Positions 16,924 to 29,100 of a DNA stretch of 64,000 nt are shown piece after piece. The DNA is taken from contig NC_051094.1 in NCBI RefSeq assembly GCF_901709675.1, positions 13,138,501 to 13,202,500 of the forward strand, in the 5' to 3' direction. The notes under the pieces were generated by a model, which was not told the origin of the DNA, did no database searches, and was given only the letters and a program-made list of their open reading frames with translations. Origin of the DNA: Syngnathus acus (taxonomy: Eukaryota > Chordata > Actinopteri > Syngnathiformes > Syngnathidae). The translations under genes and the position numbers were made by a program. The number at the start of each line of letters is the position of its first letter. Positions within the stretch are counted from its first letter, which is position 1.

Positions 16924-19900
16924 TTCCTATCTCAAGAAACAAAGCCTTGAGTCCAGCAAACTTAAGACAGCCTGTTGTGGGTATAACAAAAGGCATCCTT
17001 TGAGAACACGCGTGCAGAATTTTAAGTAGGCATTTTTTTGTATGGGCCTGTATTTCATTGCTTTGTTGTTGAACAGTTTGTGGGGGTCTGTGCTTTTTGC
17101 TATGCAAAATGTCTCCCCTTAATTGGAGAGCCTGCCAGTCTAGACATGAGTTACAATGACATGGCAGCTCAAGTTTGGGGGGGGAAAAAACAATTTTTTT
17201 GTTCTTGTACTTAATTATAGAGATTCAGTCAGAATAACTTATAAAGCTTTTGATAATGACTGTCTCTATGGTGGGAGCATTTACAATGATTTTATTCCAT
17301 GCATTTTTGTGATGTGTTGTCTCTGTGTCAGGATGTGATCTGGCCTTTCCTACCAATAAACTGGTCTCAGGGGAGCACTGCAAGATTGTGCAAGATGAAA
17401 ACTCAGGGCAGGTGTTGCTTGAAGACATGAGGTATGATAACTAGTCAATCATTCATATTTTACAACATTAGAAAACTGGCGCCTGTCCTATTTTCTATTT
17501 GCCTAACTAATATCGGATAATATTTGCTTTCAATACAATGAAATTTGGAAGCTTGCCTGTTGTCAGCATCCCTGTGTGGATTATTTGCGGGTACTGCTGT
17601 TTCTTCCCATATATGCATTTAATGTTAATTGAAGACTCTAAATTGTCCTTGTTTATGCCCTGTGATTGGCTCAGTTCAGGGTGTACCCTGCCTGTTGCCC
17701 AAAGTCAGCTGAGATCTTCAGAAAAGTATATTATATGTATAACGACAATGATAAATAGTGATACTAATATTTTACTGACAGTGTCAATCAAAAGTAAGTA
17801 TTATTATATTGCCAAGAAGGAATTTCAGAGAAAAACTAGCAAGCTGTTTGACTAACCAACCTTTGATAATCTCAAATGTAATACATTTATTTAGTTCAAT
17901 GACATGCATATATTGGCTTCCCTTTAGCACCAATGGTACAGTGATCAACATGGCCAAACTGGTCAAAAAACAAACTTGCAGTCTTCAAAATGGTGACGTC
18001 ATCTACTTTGTATACAGGAAAAATGAGCCTGAACAAAGTAAGTTTTTGTTTTTTCTCATTGTACTCCATATTTTCTTGTTATTTTTTATTAATACGAATT
18101 AAAAACTGATATCTTCTTGCAGATATTGCGTATGTTTACCACACAATCAAAACAGAGCCTGTCGTTTTTCGAGATCGTCACAGTAAGTAAAGTCCCGGTG
18201 TGACATGCTGTATGTTATAACATTCCCAAGAATACTTTGAAGTAACTTTCCGATCTGCATCTGAACATCAGACATGTCAGCCCAGAGTCCATCTTCCCTC
18301 ACTTCTTCTGAGATGACGCTGTCCGTGGAGCCGGTCATGCTCACAAAAGCGCCTCGGGATCTTAATCAGGAAGAACCTCAGCCATCCACCTCTACATCCC
18401 ACCTCTGTTTTCAGCAACCTTTTACACCCGGACCTCCATCAGCCAGAGCGTGTCTTAACTCTGGTGGGTTTTACTGAAATACTGCTTCAGCGTACTCCCG
18501 TGTTCTAAAACAATCATGTTAGGTTAATTGAAGACTACCTCACCCATAGTGGTGAATGTTTGCCTCTCTATGCTGTTGCCACATGTTGGTGTTTCATGCT
18601 TTCATTGAACGTGTTGTGTCACTTCAAATGTACATTAACTTTACTGTTTATGATGAGAGCAGCTCAGATTATGTGAGCCTATAAAGCCTGTACACATGAA
18701 ATCTGACGCCTGATTCGGATATTTCTTGTATCCTAAGTAGGCTCAAAAAAGTCTCGTTGTGTAAATCCACCCTAAACACAATCTAGCAAGCTGGTAAAAC
18801 TATTTAATGCAAGGATGAAGTCTGTTAATATCTTTTTGAAATTCTGTCTCAACAGGTAGCCACTCTAGTGATGTTGTCCAAACACAAGAGAGAGACCTCA
18901 ACGATTTGGAGCCAGAATGCAAGAAGCGAAAAACCGGTGTGTTCGTTGCTAGCCTATATCCGCACGCACACACAGTTTAATGAAAAATATATTCATTAAT
19001 TATGCATACTGACTTGATTCAACTCTGTGTGTATGTACCTGTATAATTTGTTTATCTGGTGACCATTACAAACAAGCTGCTTTTTTTTTTTTTTTTTTTT
19101 TTTTAGAAGGCAGCATGTCTCGCATATTGATTCCTTTGTTTTATTTCCAGAGATAGCACCTTCAACCATTACAGGAACAACGTCGCCAACTTTGTTATCA
19201 AGTGGAAGTCTTACAGTCCAAGCACCAGCAGAGGAGACCAAGACAGATAGGATGGAGGAATCTCTGACTTGTATTATTTGCCAAGACCTTCTATATGACT
19301 GTGTCAGGTAAAACCTGAATTGCGGTTTGTGCATATTTCCGTATGTGCTGAAAAAACAATTGCTTCCGTTAGCCTGCAACCCTGCATGCACACGTTCTGT
19401 GCTGCCTGCTACTCTGGCTGGATGGAGCGATCTTCTCTTTGTCCTACGTGCCGCTGCCCAGTGGAAAGGATCCGTAAGAACCATATCCTCAACAACCTGG
19501 TGGAGGCCTACCTCATCCAACACCCCGGTTAGTTTCAAGAACAATTAATATACTGTACAGTTGTTTGTCGTATTAAAGCCCGACTGATATGGAATTTTTG
19601 AAGGCTGCTGCCTATATTTAGAAGAGGGGAAAAAAATACACATTTCAGTAAGCGGCCAATTTTAATTTTAAAAATATATAATAACCTCTTTTTTGGTCCC
19701 CTATACTGTACATAAAATGAATGACAAATTTCTTTTATTTTTCTCCTTCATTTTTAAAGTACAGTATTATATAGAGGACACACAATAAAATGAACTCAAA
19801 GAAACACAAATGTACAATGGCTGAAAGAAAGTCCCAATCAAAATGTGGTTGTACAACTTCTTGGAATGCAGTGAATTAAATTGAATACTTAAGTACTTTA

Positions 19901-22900
19901 ATAACATTTATGAGTACCTGCAATTTAACCACAGTTTTAGTTTTAAAGGCATATTTTTCAACTGTGTGGTGTCTGTCCTTATTTATATATTCAAAACGCA
20001 GATTAATGTATGTAACGTGTGGTTTTTTTTTTTTTTCCATTTAATTTTAGTACAAAGAAAGTGTGATCATCTGTTTTACAGAAAAGTGTCGGAGTGAAGA
20101 GGACATGAAGAACATGGACAGCTGCAACAAGATCACTAAGGACATTTTGCAGCCAAAAGTTGAGAATTGTTTATCTGATGAGGAGGGCAGCTCGGATTAC
20201 CTTTTTGAATTCTCTGACAATGACAGCGACACCTCAGACATTAGGTATACGTTTTGGGTATTCATCAGCTTTATATTTGGTTTGTAAATTCTCTTTAAAT
20301 GTCACCTACATTTCAACACCAAAGGAGAAATGACAATCGCTAAATGTGTAAATGTAGTAAAAAAAAAAATGACAGTGACAGATTGCAACAATTTCTTGTT
20401 TGTTTTTCAGTCAGCCTCTAATCATGTGCAGACAATGTCCAGGCTATAGGAAAGAGGTCGGTCAGATGCTGTTTGCCACAGGCTCAAACTACTGGCTTCC
20501 GGGTCTGCCGGTCCCGCCTTCTATGCCTCCATCTCTTCCACCTCCAGTCACACCAGCTGGAAATGACACTTCTGCAAAGTCTTTCGGAGACGAGCCCTCA
20601 ACGTCATCTGATAACCCAGCAGGTATTGGCAAAGATAATTTCCTCGAACCTTTGGGGGAAAAAAAGGTCATATCTCTGTCACGGTCTGCAGCTCCTCTGG
20701 AGTACCGCTGTCAACCTCAAGGCTGTCATCTTTTTTGTACCTGCTGCCTGCAGCCAATGCCAGACAGACGGGCCGAGTTGAACAGCCAGCAGCAATGTAA
20801 GTAGTGTATTAGAAATGTATTGCACCAGTATGTACAATACATGAAAAGCTAACTTTTAATGACTTCAATATTAAACGGGCCATTGTGTACTTTTGCAAAT
20901 AACACTTGGTGGTGCAGGACCGTTTTTGCTCTCAAGCATTGAAGACTAAAATTTACACAGAGCTGGTTGTGAATCGGGATTGTCTGATATTTGGGATTTT
21001 ATGCAAAATTGGTGAGTGACTGTTATCATGTCCCTCCAAATTGCCACAAAATGGATGCAAAACATTACGTTGATTGTGTTGCATTGACCACAAAAACAAC
21101 CAACTGTTGAGTTTTTCAGTGAATAACGGAGCAAATCTTCCAAAAAGAAAAAAATGCAAACATGTGAATTCGCAAATGCTGAGCAGTGAATGTGCAGGGA
21201 TTCATTGCCATCCGCTATCTATGTTGAGTGAACAGGAAATGAGTGAATAATTCAAACAGAACAGCCAGTTTTTCCTTTTTCAATTTTAAGATTTCCTTTT
21301 TTTGCTTTCACTTTATTAAAAACTCATTTATGAGTGCAATCGACTTTTCATAATCACTGTATAATGCTGTTTAATATAATCGTAGAGTGCCATTTTTTGT
21401 GTGTAACTGAGTTGTTCTGTCCAGCGTGCAGGTGTGATGTGTTGTTTGTTGGCAGGTTTGCGGTGCCAGCGTCCTTTTTGTCACATTTATTGGGGTTGCC
21501 AGAGGATTGGCTGTCAAGGCTGCCTGGCTCGATTCAGTGGTATGTATCTGTTTTTGACGACATATCAATCTGCTAAATATTTGCCATTTGCTCCCTTCAT
21601 AAAAACATGCAAAAAATAAAAGTGTATTTACTTCTTAAATGTCTAATGTTACAGTATACAACACCTGCTTAGAACATGAATGTACTGCATTGCACATGCT
21701 GTATATTTTCACAATAATAAGATTTTATTATGTGCTGGGGAGCTTCATAATGTAAATGCAACTCAAGTTGATTAAAAAAAACAATAATGGAAAAAAAAAA
21801 TGCACAACTGTGTATCACCTGTATGGACTAACCAGAAGTATTGGACTCTTCCTTTTCTTGCAGAGCTCAATCTGACAGACAAATGTCTGGATGGTGTGCT
21901 GAACAACAATAATTATGAATCAGAGATCCTAAAGGTGACATTTACTCATGTCAATTGATTTCCCAATCCTTACTGCGGGTGTAGTCAATGCTTGCTGTTG
22001 TACCATTACATGAGCAATACAATGCAACTTTATGTAGACGTGAAAGAAGCACAAATCATTTTTACGCACGTACTTTGAAGTGGACTCTGGAGACTTGCGT
22101 CAAACTGGTACAAGAGGTCGCTAGTGTTCCCCTTTCGAGTTTATTTTCAAGTTATGGTAGTTAATAGTTTACCTGAATCATTTTATGAATAGAAAGTTGT
22201 TTCATGTAATGCTATAACCCTTTCCAGACTTAGTGAATTAAAACTTTTTGTAATGAAATCCATAATTGTAAGTGCTAATGTGTGCCTTCATGCTTGCGCC
22301 AGAACTACTTGTCCTCCAGAGGCAAGACTTGGAAGGATCTACTCAAAGAGGCTCTTCATGACTTGCAACAGGGGAAATTTTGCCTTTCAGGTGAGCCTTT
22401 GAATCATGCTCTATTTTTGACATTATCTGTCAAGAAAAGTCATCCACATGCCACCATCTCCTTAGATCACCACATTTCTGCAAATACAATCCTTTGTGTG
22501 TGCTGCGGCCTGATGGTCTTCAAAGAGTTGGCGTACAAGTACAGACAAAATGTTCCTCCGTCTGAACTACCAGGTCAGGTTTTTGTGTGTTATTGTGTGT
22601 TTACATTGTGAGGACACATTACTGAAGTCCTCAGACATACAAGAGGACACCACAAATATAATCCCAAGTGCAAATGCATTTTCATCGGAACCTTAACAAA
22701 ATGTTACCTTGGATGGTTTGGGCTTTGGAGAGCTTTTAGTATGTTTATGTTGATGCATATAAATATGAACACGACAAACGCTGCAGCCGTACCACATCGA
22801 ATCGGTCTGTAATTCCCACTGAATTTTCTCTGTGATAGTATACTACTTGTAAACCTCTTGAAATGAAAAATCTCCCATCCTTCAGCTGCCGCATTGTCTC

Positions 22901-23304
22901 GTCCCAACTGCTACTGGGGACGTAACTGTCGTACACAAGTGAAAGCCCATCATGCAATGTAAGTCATATATAACGTATAGTATAATAGACCTGTGTCCTT
23001 TCTGGTCCCCTGACATTACACTTTTTTCTTCATCATGTTGCATTATTATTACCTTAAGCATTTTGCATGGGCGATGTGCGAATTAATTATAGTCCTCGCT
23101 TTTTATCCAGTGTACCACTAGAGGGGGTGCTTGTATTAACGTGGGTCATATCCACCAAGTGGACAAGCCCGGACAAAATGCTTCCTTTGGTCACTGTTGA
23201 AATTGTGGCCAAAATACCTTGTGTATATGTTCATCATGTTCATCATTTATCTTGATCTCAGGAAATTCAACCACATATGTGAGCAGACCCGCTTCAAGAG
23301 CTGA
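16632..23304 (+). CDS. chfr: E3 ubiquitin ligase CHFR (FHA-RING-PBZ)
   Basis: Sixteen coding exons with matching phases: 16632-16737, 17332-17431, 17928-18037, 18123-18182, 18272-18463, 18856-18936, 19151-19307, 19373-19527, 20082-20244, 20411-20796, 21456-21539, 21864-21934, 22303-22390, 22466-22573, 22886-22958, 23262-23304; 658 aa, close to the human length. The ATG at 16632 is the first in frame after a TGA at 16569. FHA domain (about residues 10-90): IGRKKG, LVSGEHCKI and NGTVIN. C3HC4 RING (about 257-295): CIIC, CMHTFC, C..C and CPTC. A Cys-rich region (CRQCP, CTCC, FCHIYWGC, CVCC) leads to a C-terminal PBZ finger with C..C..H..H, NCYWGRNC and FNHIC. CHFR ubiquitinates mitotic regulators to delay mitotic entry under microtubule stress and binds poly(ADP-ribose) through the PBZ. 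All key residues are present; the gene looks intact. Confidence 0.96.
16874..16923 (+). repeat. 50-bp poly-C run in chfr intron 1
   Basis: About 50 uninterrupted C just downstream of the first coding exon (donor at 16738). It could form G-quadruplex or i-motif structure and is prone to polymerase error. The Gly- and Pro-repeat open frames through it are artefacts. Confidence 0.9.
17620..17715 (-). repeat. Degenerate interspersed repeat fragment
   Basis: Pieces gactctaaattgtcc, agttcagggtgtaccctgcc and aaagtcagctgaga belong to the same common fish repeat as at 3385-3640. Located in the chfr intron between exons 2 and 3. Confidence 0.55.
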
Positions 23305-25509
23305 GCGAACAAACTGGTATTCAATTTGCAGCAGAATGGAGACGCGTCTCATCTGGTAGCTTTCTGCCTGCTGGATTTGACCTTTATAATGCACACAAAA
23401 AAACATTATCCATTCAAAATGGAGTCTTATCTAACATACAGCTATATGAAGAAGTGTCATGCACATTACATTTTAAGCATGGAAAAAATATATATCTTGA
23501 TTTTAGTTACTAGTGGCTGGTAAATTTTTTTTAAATCTAGGAGTAAACCAGCGAACACCTTTGCTTAGATTATGGGCAAATGTGTGTTTTATCTCCTAGT
23601 CCTGATGTAAACCTGCTGTATTGTGTATCATTTGTGATATTACTGTCAAATGAAGTGCCTGGCTTCAAATTCTGCACACTCATTGCAAAAATGATGTAAG
23701 ACAGCTTTTATGCATATTATCAGAGTACAGCTACCATCATAGTGTAGCCCATTACATAACACGATAGTAAAAGTGATGCTCTTTCGGTTTATTTTGTGCA
23801 AGACACAAACTGCCATGGGCAGTGATTAATGTGCATCAGCGTGTTGCTGCATAAGTACACACAAGGTTGCCATGTAATAAAGGCTAAGCTGCAAGTAGCC
23901 AGGAGTGCTGCATCATGCTGAGGCTGGCGTTAGGCTGAAGTTGATTACTTTGACAATAGTTTTGTTCTCCCTGAACAAAAAGCAGAATCAGCAGAAACCA
24001 TGTCTATTCTAAATAGAAATATGTTCTGTTTACCAGATGCAGTTTCTTCACATTGCTTATAATGCAAGTTATGTTCATCGGAGTTGTTTTTTTTTATATT
24101 GATACGTTTGGTTTGTGGGAAAGATTGTGATAGTTTAAATGTTATCTTGTTTCTCAGGTTGATGATGATGATGCTGCTGTAAAAGTTCTTTCTTGTTTAG
24201 CAACTAGAAAATATACATCGCGTTTGTGACAAATTATCTATACTTCTCAGCCAGCAGGCAGTTTCAAGTAGCTCCACATTATGCAAAAATGCATCATCAT
24301 TATAAAATGTTTCTGAACATTGTAACTTTACTAGTCACTACCAGGTTGTTTTTCTTATTAGAGATAGGACAGGTAATAGATTCAAAAGGCCTTAAATGTT
24401 AAGAAATAAGTAAAATATGTGGTTTTCTCCCCACATTTGTTTGTGTGTAAAGTCCAGGTGAACATGAAGAAACTGTTAAAAACAGTCTAGCTGGCATCCA
24501 GTCAATTGAATATCGACTCTTAATCACCTTATGTTTGTATTAGTTGACCAGGAAAAAGTCAGATTTGGTGTTTAAAATAAAACTTGGAGAAGATTTGCAC
24601 AAAATTCTTTCCTTCATGCAACTTTATTTTGTACGCTGTCAAACATAATTACAAAAAGCACATTTTTTTCTAAATAATGTATCTATATGGACCCATAAAT
24701 TGGGCAGTTATAATATCCTGCATCATTTTCATTCAAGTTTAACCAATAATTGGTGTGTTTTTAACCTTCAGGTGACAATTAATATCCCTGATCCGGCGTG
24801 TGAACTTATTTTGAATGCACATTTTCTTCTGCCACAGCATTTAAATTAGTCAAGGCGTTAAGGTTTAGTTTTGTTTATTTTACCCCCTTAGTCATGGTGT
24901 ATGGTTCATTCGAGCATTCCATAGCAGCTCAGACCCTCTGCACAAGTCCAGTCGATCCCCCGACAGAAGGGCTGAGTTTTAATTATTCCTCACCGGTGAT
25001 CTGGGCACTCTAAGCCAACAAAGAGAACCAAGCCGCTCCAATCAGGAATTGGTATTAAAGAGGCTTTGGAGTACTTTGCAGTTGCCCCAAAGCGGGAGGT
25101 ATATTGTAAACTAGCGAAAATGTTTACTCACAGTGTAGAAAGTTTTTTACCTACTGTAGCTGGATGGAAGAGCCATTGCTCACTGTACCTCATAGCAGCG
25201 CCCAGGAATGACTCGACTGGACGGGCATTTTAGATGCCTTCACTCAATAACAACAAAAGAGTCTCAGTAACTTTAATATTTGAACTGTCGGACTTTACTG
25301 TGCCAAGAAGCCCCAGTTAGATGCTGATAGAATACGAGACAACTATTTAGCATCATTCCCTTGTGTTGTACTGTATTGGCATAGCTCAGATTGTTTTTCA
25401 GATGGTTCTAATTTGTCTTCATAACATAGAATTAAAAAAATATATACTGACAAACTGACTTGTTCCTGTCATATTTGCAATATGTCTTCAATGCACACTA
25501 TCACCAAAC
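23305..25509 (+). other. chfr 3' UTR and convergent intergenic spacer
   Basis: After the chfr TGA the first strong polyadenylation signal is AATAAA at 23876-23881. Beyond it no gene is seen until the minus-strand gene's 3' end near 25510. 24890-25090 is a complex, repeat-free stretch and a candidate non-coding conserved element. Confidence 0.55.
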
Positions 25510-25532
25510 ATTTCCACATGAGAATGACAGCC

Positions 25533-25538
25533 TTTATT
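25533..25538 (-). terminator. Polyadenylation signal of the CUB-domain gene
   Basis: TTTATT on the plus strand reads AATAAA on the minus strand, about 590 bp after the stop codon at 26127-26129. It is the best-placed signal and would give a 3' UTR of roughly 0.6 kb. Confidence 0.5.
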
Positions 25539-26126
25539 AAAACTTCAGATTCATTTCACATGTGAAAGTTTTATAAATACTATAGTGATTGCTATTTTTT
25601 CCACTAGATTTGTCTACTGATGTACATATATTTTACAGTATTTTGATTTCCCTTTTATAATCCAGTAAAAGTATACATTGTATGTTTGCGAGCAATAAAT
25701 GCATGTCCTATTCTTTGTGGAACATTTTTGGGAAATGAGGATTGGGGAGGGGGAAGACTAAGACTTTTATGATTTTACAGAATACAAAATCCACACTGAA
25801 TGAGTTATTGACAGCTATTGAAGTGTAATGGGTGTAATAATTAATCAAAATGCATAAAACTGACAGGAATCTGCTTTTAAAAGTGGTCCTAAAAGTTGGG
25901 GTTTTCAGAAACACATTTTTCTGCGTCACAAGCTTTTTTTTTTTTTTTTTAAACCTCAGCAATAAGGACCTCAGCATCTATTGAGCAGCATTCAGAAAAA
26001 ACCAATATATTCCATAAAGTAGCAATCAATTTGCAAAAGTTGATTTCTTCCATTAAAGTAGGTAACATACAAACGATGGTTCAGGAATGCTTCACTGGCC
26101 CACCAGTCTTTTCAGCATTTTCAAGG

Positions 26127-29100
26127 TCACATGTGGTTGGCCACACTGCACAACACAGCAGGCTGGCTGTGTGGCAACTGGCAGTCATTGATGGTGTTTG
26201 GTTCTGTCATGGTGGTAGGTGTATCGGAAGGGAATGGACAAACCCCACCCGACACCTGACTCCCCCATGGCCGCCACTCCAGTCTGACCCTCTCATTCTG
26301 AGGGCTGAGGCTGTAGGTGACACCGGCAGGTCTTCTGCTGTCAAATGTTCCCTGAACCAGTCCATTCTGAATGGTGGTGCCAGTGGTTTGGCCCAGGTGC
26401 TCAGCTGAGACCAGAGGTTGCCGGTCCTCTTCCTCAGAGATGGCAAACACTGGTACATTTATGTGATCGCTCTCCCCTGTGAAATCACGCCTTTTTGTTG
26501 CCTGGTTGCTCTCAATGGCAGCCTGGATGCAGGAAGAAGAGACGGAGTTGGGCTCTGGTTGGGAGCTCTGGGTGGAATTGAGATTGGTCTTGCTGGTAGG
26601 GTCCGCCGTCCCAGAGAGCAGACCAAAGTAAGGCCCTGCGAAGCGGGAACGCCATAGGTTGCTCGCCGAGTTCAGGCGCCGCTGCCTCTGGGCCGCCTGA
26701 GCAAGTGGATAGGAAGCATTGCTGATGGACGAGTCAGAGATGGTACTCGTGTCAGTCTTGGTCGCTAGGTGAACATCTGAGAAAACCTTCCTGTTGTCAG
26801 ACCCCAAACTGGGAGGTGCCTGGAATTGTAAGAGACAAGAGTAGTATGTCGTATGTAAAAACACAGCAATGGTTCTGGTACTGACGCTGTTTATCAGTTT
26901 GGTGAAGGGACTGGTGGAGTTCCAGCTGCACCACTTCTTATGGAGTTGCGGCATTGGAGGGAGGAATTCCTGAAAGGTGCGTACGCTCCACGCTCTTGGT
27001 CTGGCACAGCTACCACTTGCATTGATGGTAGGACCAGAAGGTGAAGAGGTAGAGTCAGGTGGGGGACTGGGACCAGTGTCACTGTGCCTCAGGAACCGCT
27101 CTCTTTGCTAAGACAACAAAATGTCACCTGAGTAATATATACACAATGCAGGTAGGAAAGTTGTCCAAGGAGCAATTGATTCTGTATTTGTGACAAAATG
27201 AAGTGAAACACATCAAGAACTAAGTCAAATATCAGTTGGAACGAGAATATGAAAACTAGCAATTTAGCCATTTACTTGCATGCACACAAAGCAACAAAAG
27301 CTAATGTTAACGTTTTGAGCCGTCATTTCCATCCATCCATCCATCCATCCATCCATCCATCCATCCATCCATCCATCCATCCATTTTTATATTTGAAGTT
27401 GAAATTACAAGAGCCAAGTGGAATTTTTGCTACCTTGCAGCAGTTGTTTGGGCAGCACAATACAAGACACAAAACAAGGGGTGAAAAATTCATTATGTAG
27501 CACAAATATTGGAGGTGGCATTATGCCCAAACATTCAACTGCAGATACAATGGTCAATGACCTGTACCGTGCAAAAGACTTGTGATTGAAGGAAGCACGC
27601 ATCTCTAGTAACGAGGTTGGACATTAAGATCAGAAAGAAGTGACTGCACTGATCTTCTTTGAAACTATAGCAATTGCCAATCCAGCACTATCACTAACCT
27701 GATTCACTTCGTCCTTAGACCTTCACTTCTCCGTACAGGCTGTTTTGTACTCTGTATTATATGAATGGATTATTGAGAAGGAAGTGCACCAGTTTGCTTG
27801 GCATGCTCAGTGAAAAAGACGGACAACTGAGTATGTTTGGCTCACAGTCAGATTCATTATTTATTAAGCCTTTTAAAAGTGTCAAATGAACAGAAGGTGC
27901 CTTGAACTATTTCAATTGCTGTGTTTAACAGAAACAGTTCAACTTTGCTGAACCCATGAAATCACTAATAGTCATTTCCGTACATTGGGTTTCAATTACA
28001 CTTGTGTTTTATTTACCTTCTGACCCCTTTGGTAAAAAAAAAAAAGAAAAAAAGAAAAAAAAACATTTGTGAATTGAGACTTTTATTTCTGATACTGTAT
28101 GAAGATACATTATATACTAAATGTATGTGCATGTATATATGTATGCATGTATATATGTATATGTGCATGTATATACATACGTATGCATGTATGTATGCAT
28201 GTGTGCATGTATATATGTATGCATGTGTGCATGTATATATGTTCATGTGTTCATATGTGCATGTGTGCATGTATTCTGTCATTTTCAGTCAACTGAAAGT
28301 GGCAAAATGGCCACTGCTTGAAATGGGTAGAATTTGCTACTTATTTTATATCCTACAAGTGCAATAACGTGGCTGAGTGAATACCTTGCATACAGATGTC
28401 ATATATCCACTTCAATTTCCATGATGAACATGTGATGCTAAACAATCCAACAATCTAGTTTACTGTTGAAATGACTTTGAAGCTATTAATTATTCAATTC
28501 AGCTTCATTTTCAAAGTCTAATTATGATTGACAGGCTGGACGTGTGCATGCTACATTATCCTTCCTGATCGGTCAGCTGCTATTATTCCGGGGAGGGTGA
28601 AGGTTTTAGGGGTTGCACCCATCAATGGGAGAACAAGTCCAGAATAATCCTTCCCACAGAGTCACTAACAGCTAGCTTTGTCTAGACAAGAATTAGCTGG
28701 GGGTTTAAATAAAGTGTTCCTCTGGTCACCAAAGCACCCAGAACACAATGAGTACTTTTAGGTTCGATACCCCAGGTGACAAATCAGCCTCAGACCGGAG
28801 TTTGCGTGAGAAATCCCCGAATATGGGAGGGAAAGGGGTAAGACATGGAAGATCTCTGTTGAATTAAGGGCAATCGATGGAATGTGTTGGTAACATGCAA
28901 CATGTTTTCAAAGAAAAAACATGGTTCCATACATTAATTCTTGGCTTGATAAAAAGGACAGATACGCCGTCAAGAAAGTCCAATTTGTCACCTCGTTGCC
29001 ACCGTTAACCGGTGCAACTTAATATTATATCCAGGGGCGTCTACATCGAGGACACACACAGACAGACCACACACTGTGTGCCAAAGCATGCATGCAATAC

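Noticed and set aside
16589-17107. Open frames with long Gly or Pro runs
   Set aside because: Caused by the poly-C tract. The part shared with real coding sequence is only chfr exon 1 (16632-16737).
28013-28367. Met/Cys/Tyr-rich open frames
   Set aside because: Translation of the ATGTAT/ATGTGC repeat in an intron.
28740-28785. tRNA B-box-like ggttcgatacc
   Set aside because: No matching A-box at the right distance and no cloverleaf could be formed, so no tRNA or tRNA-SINE head is called.
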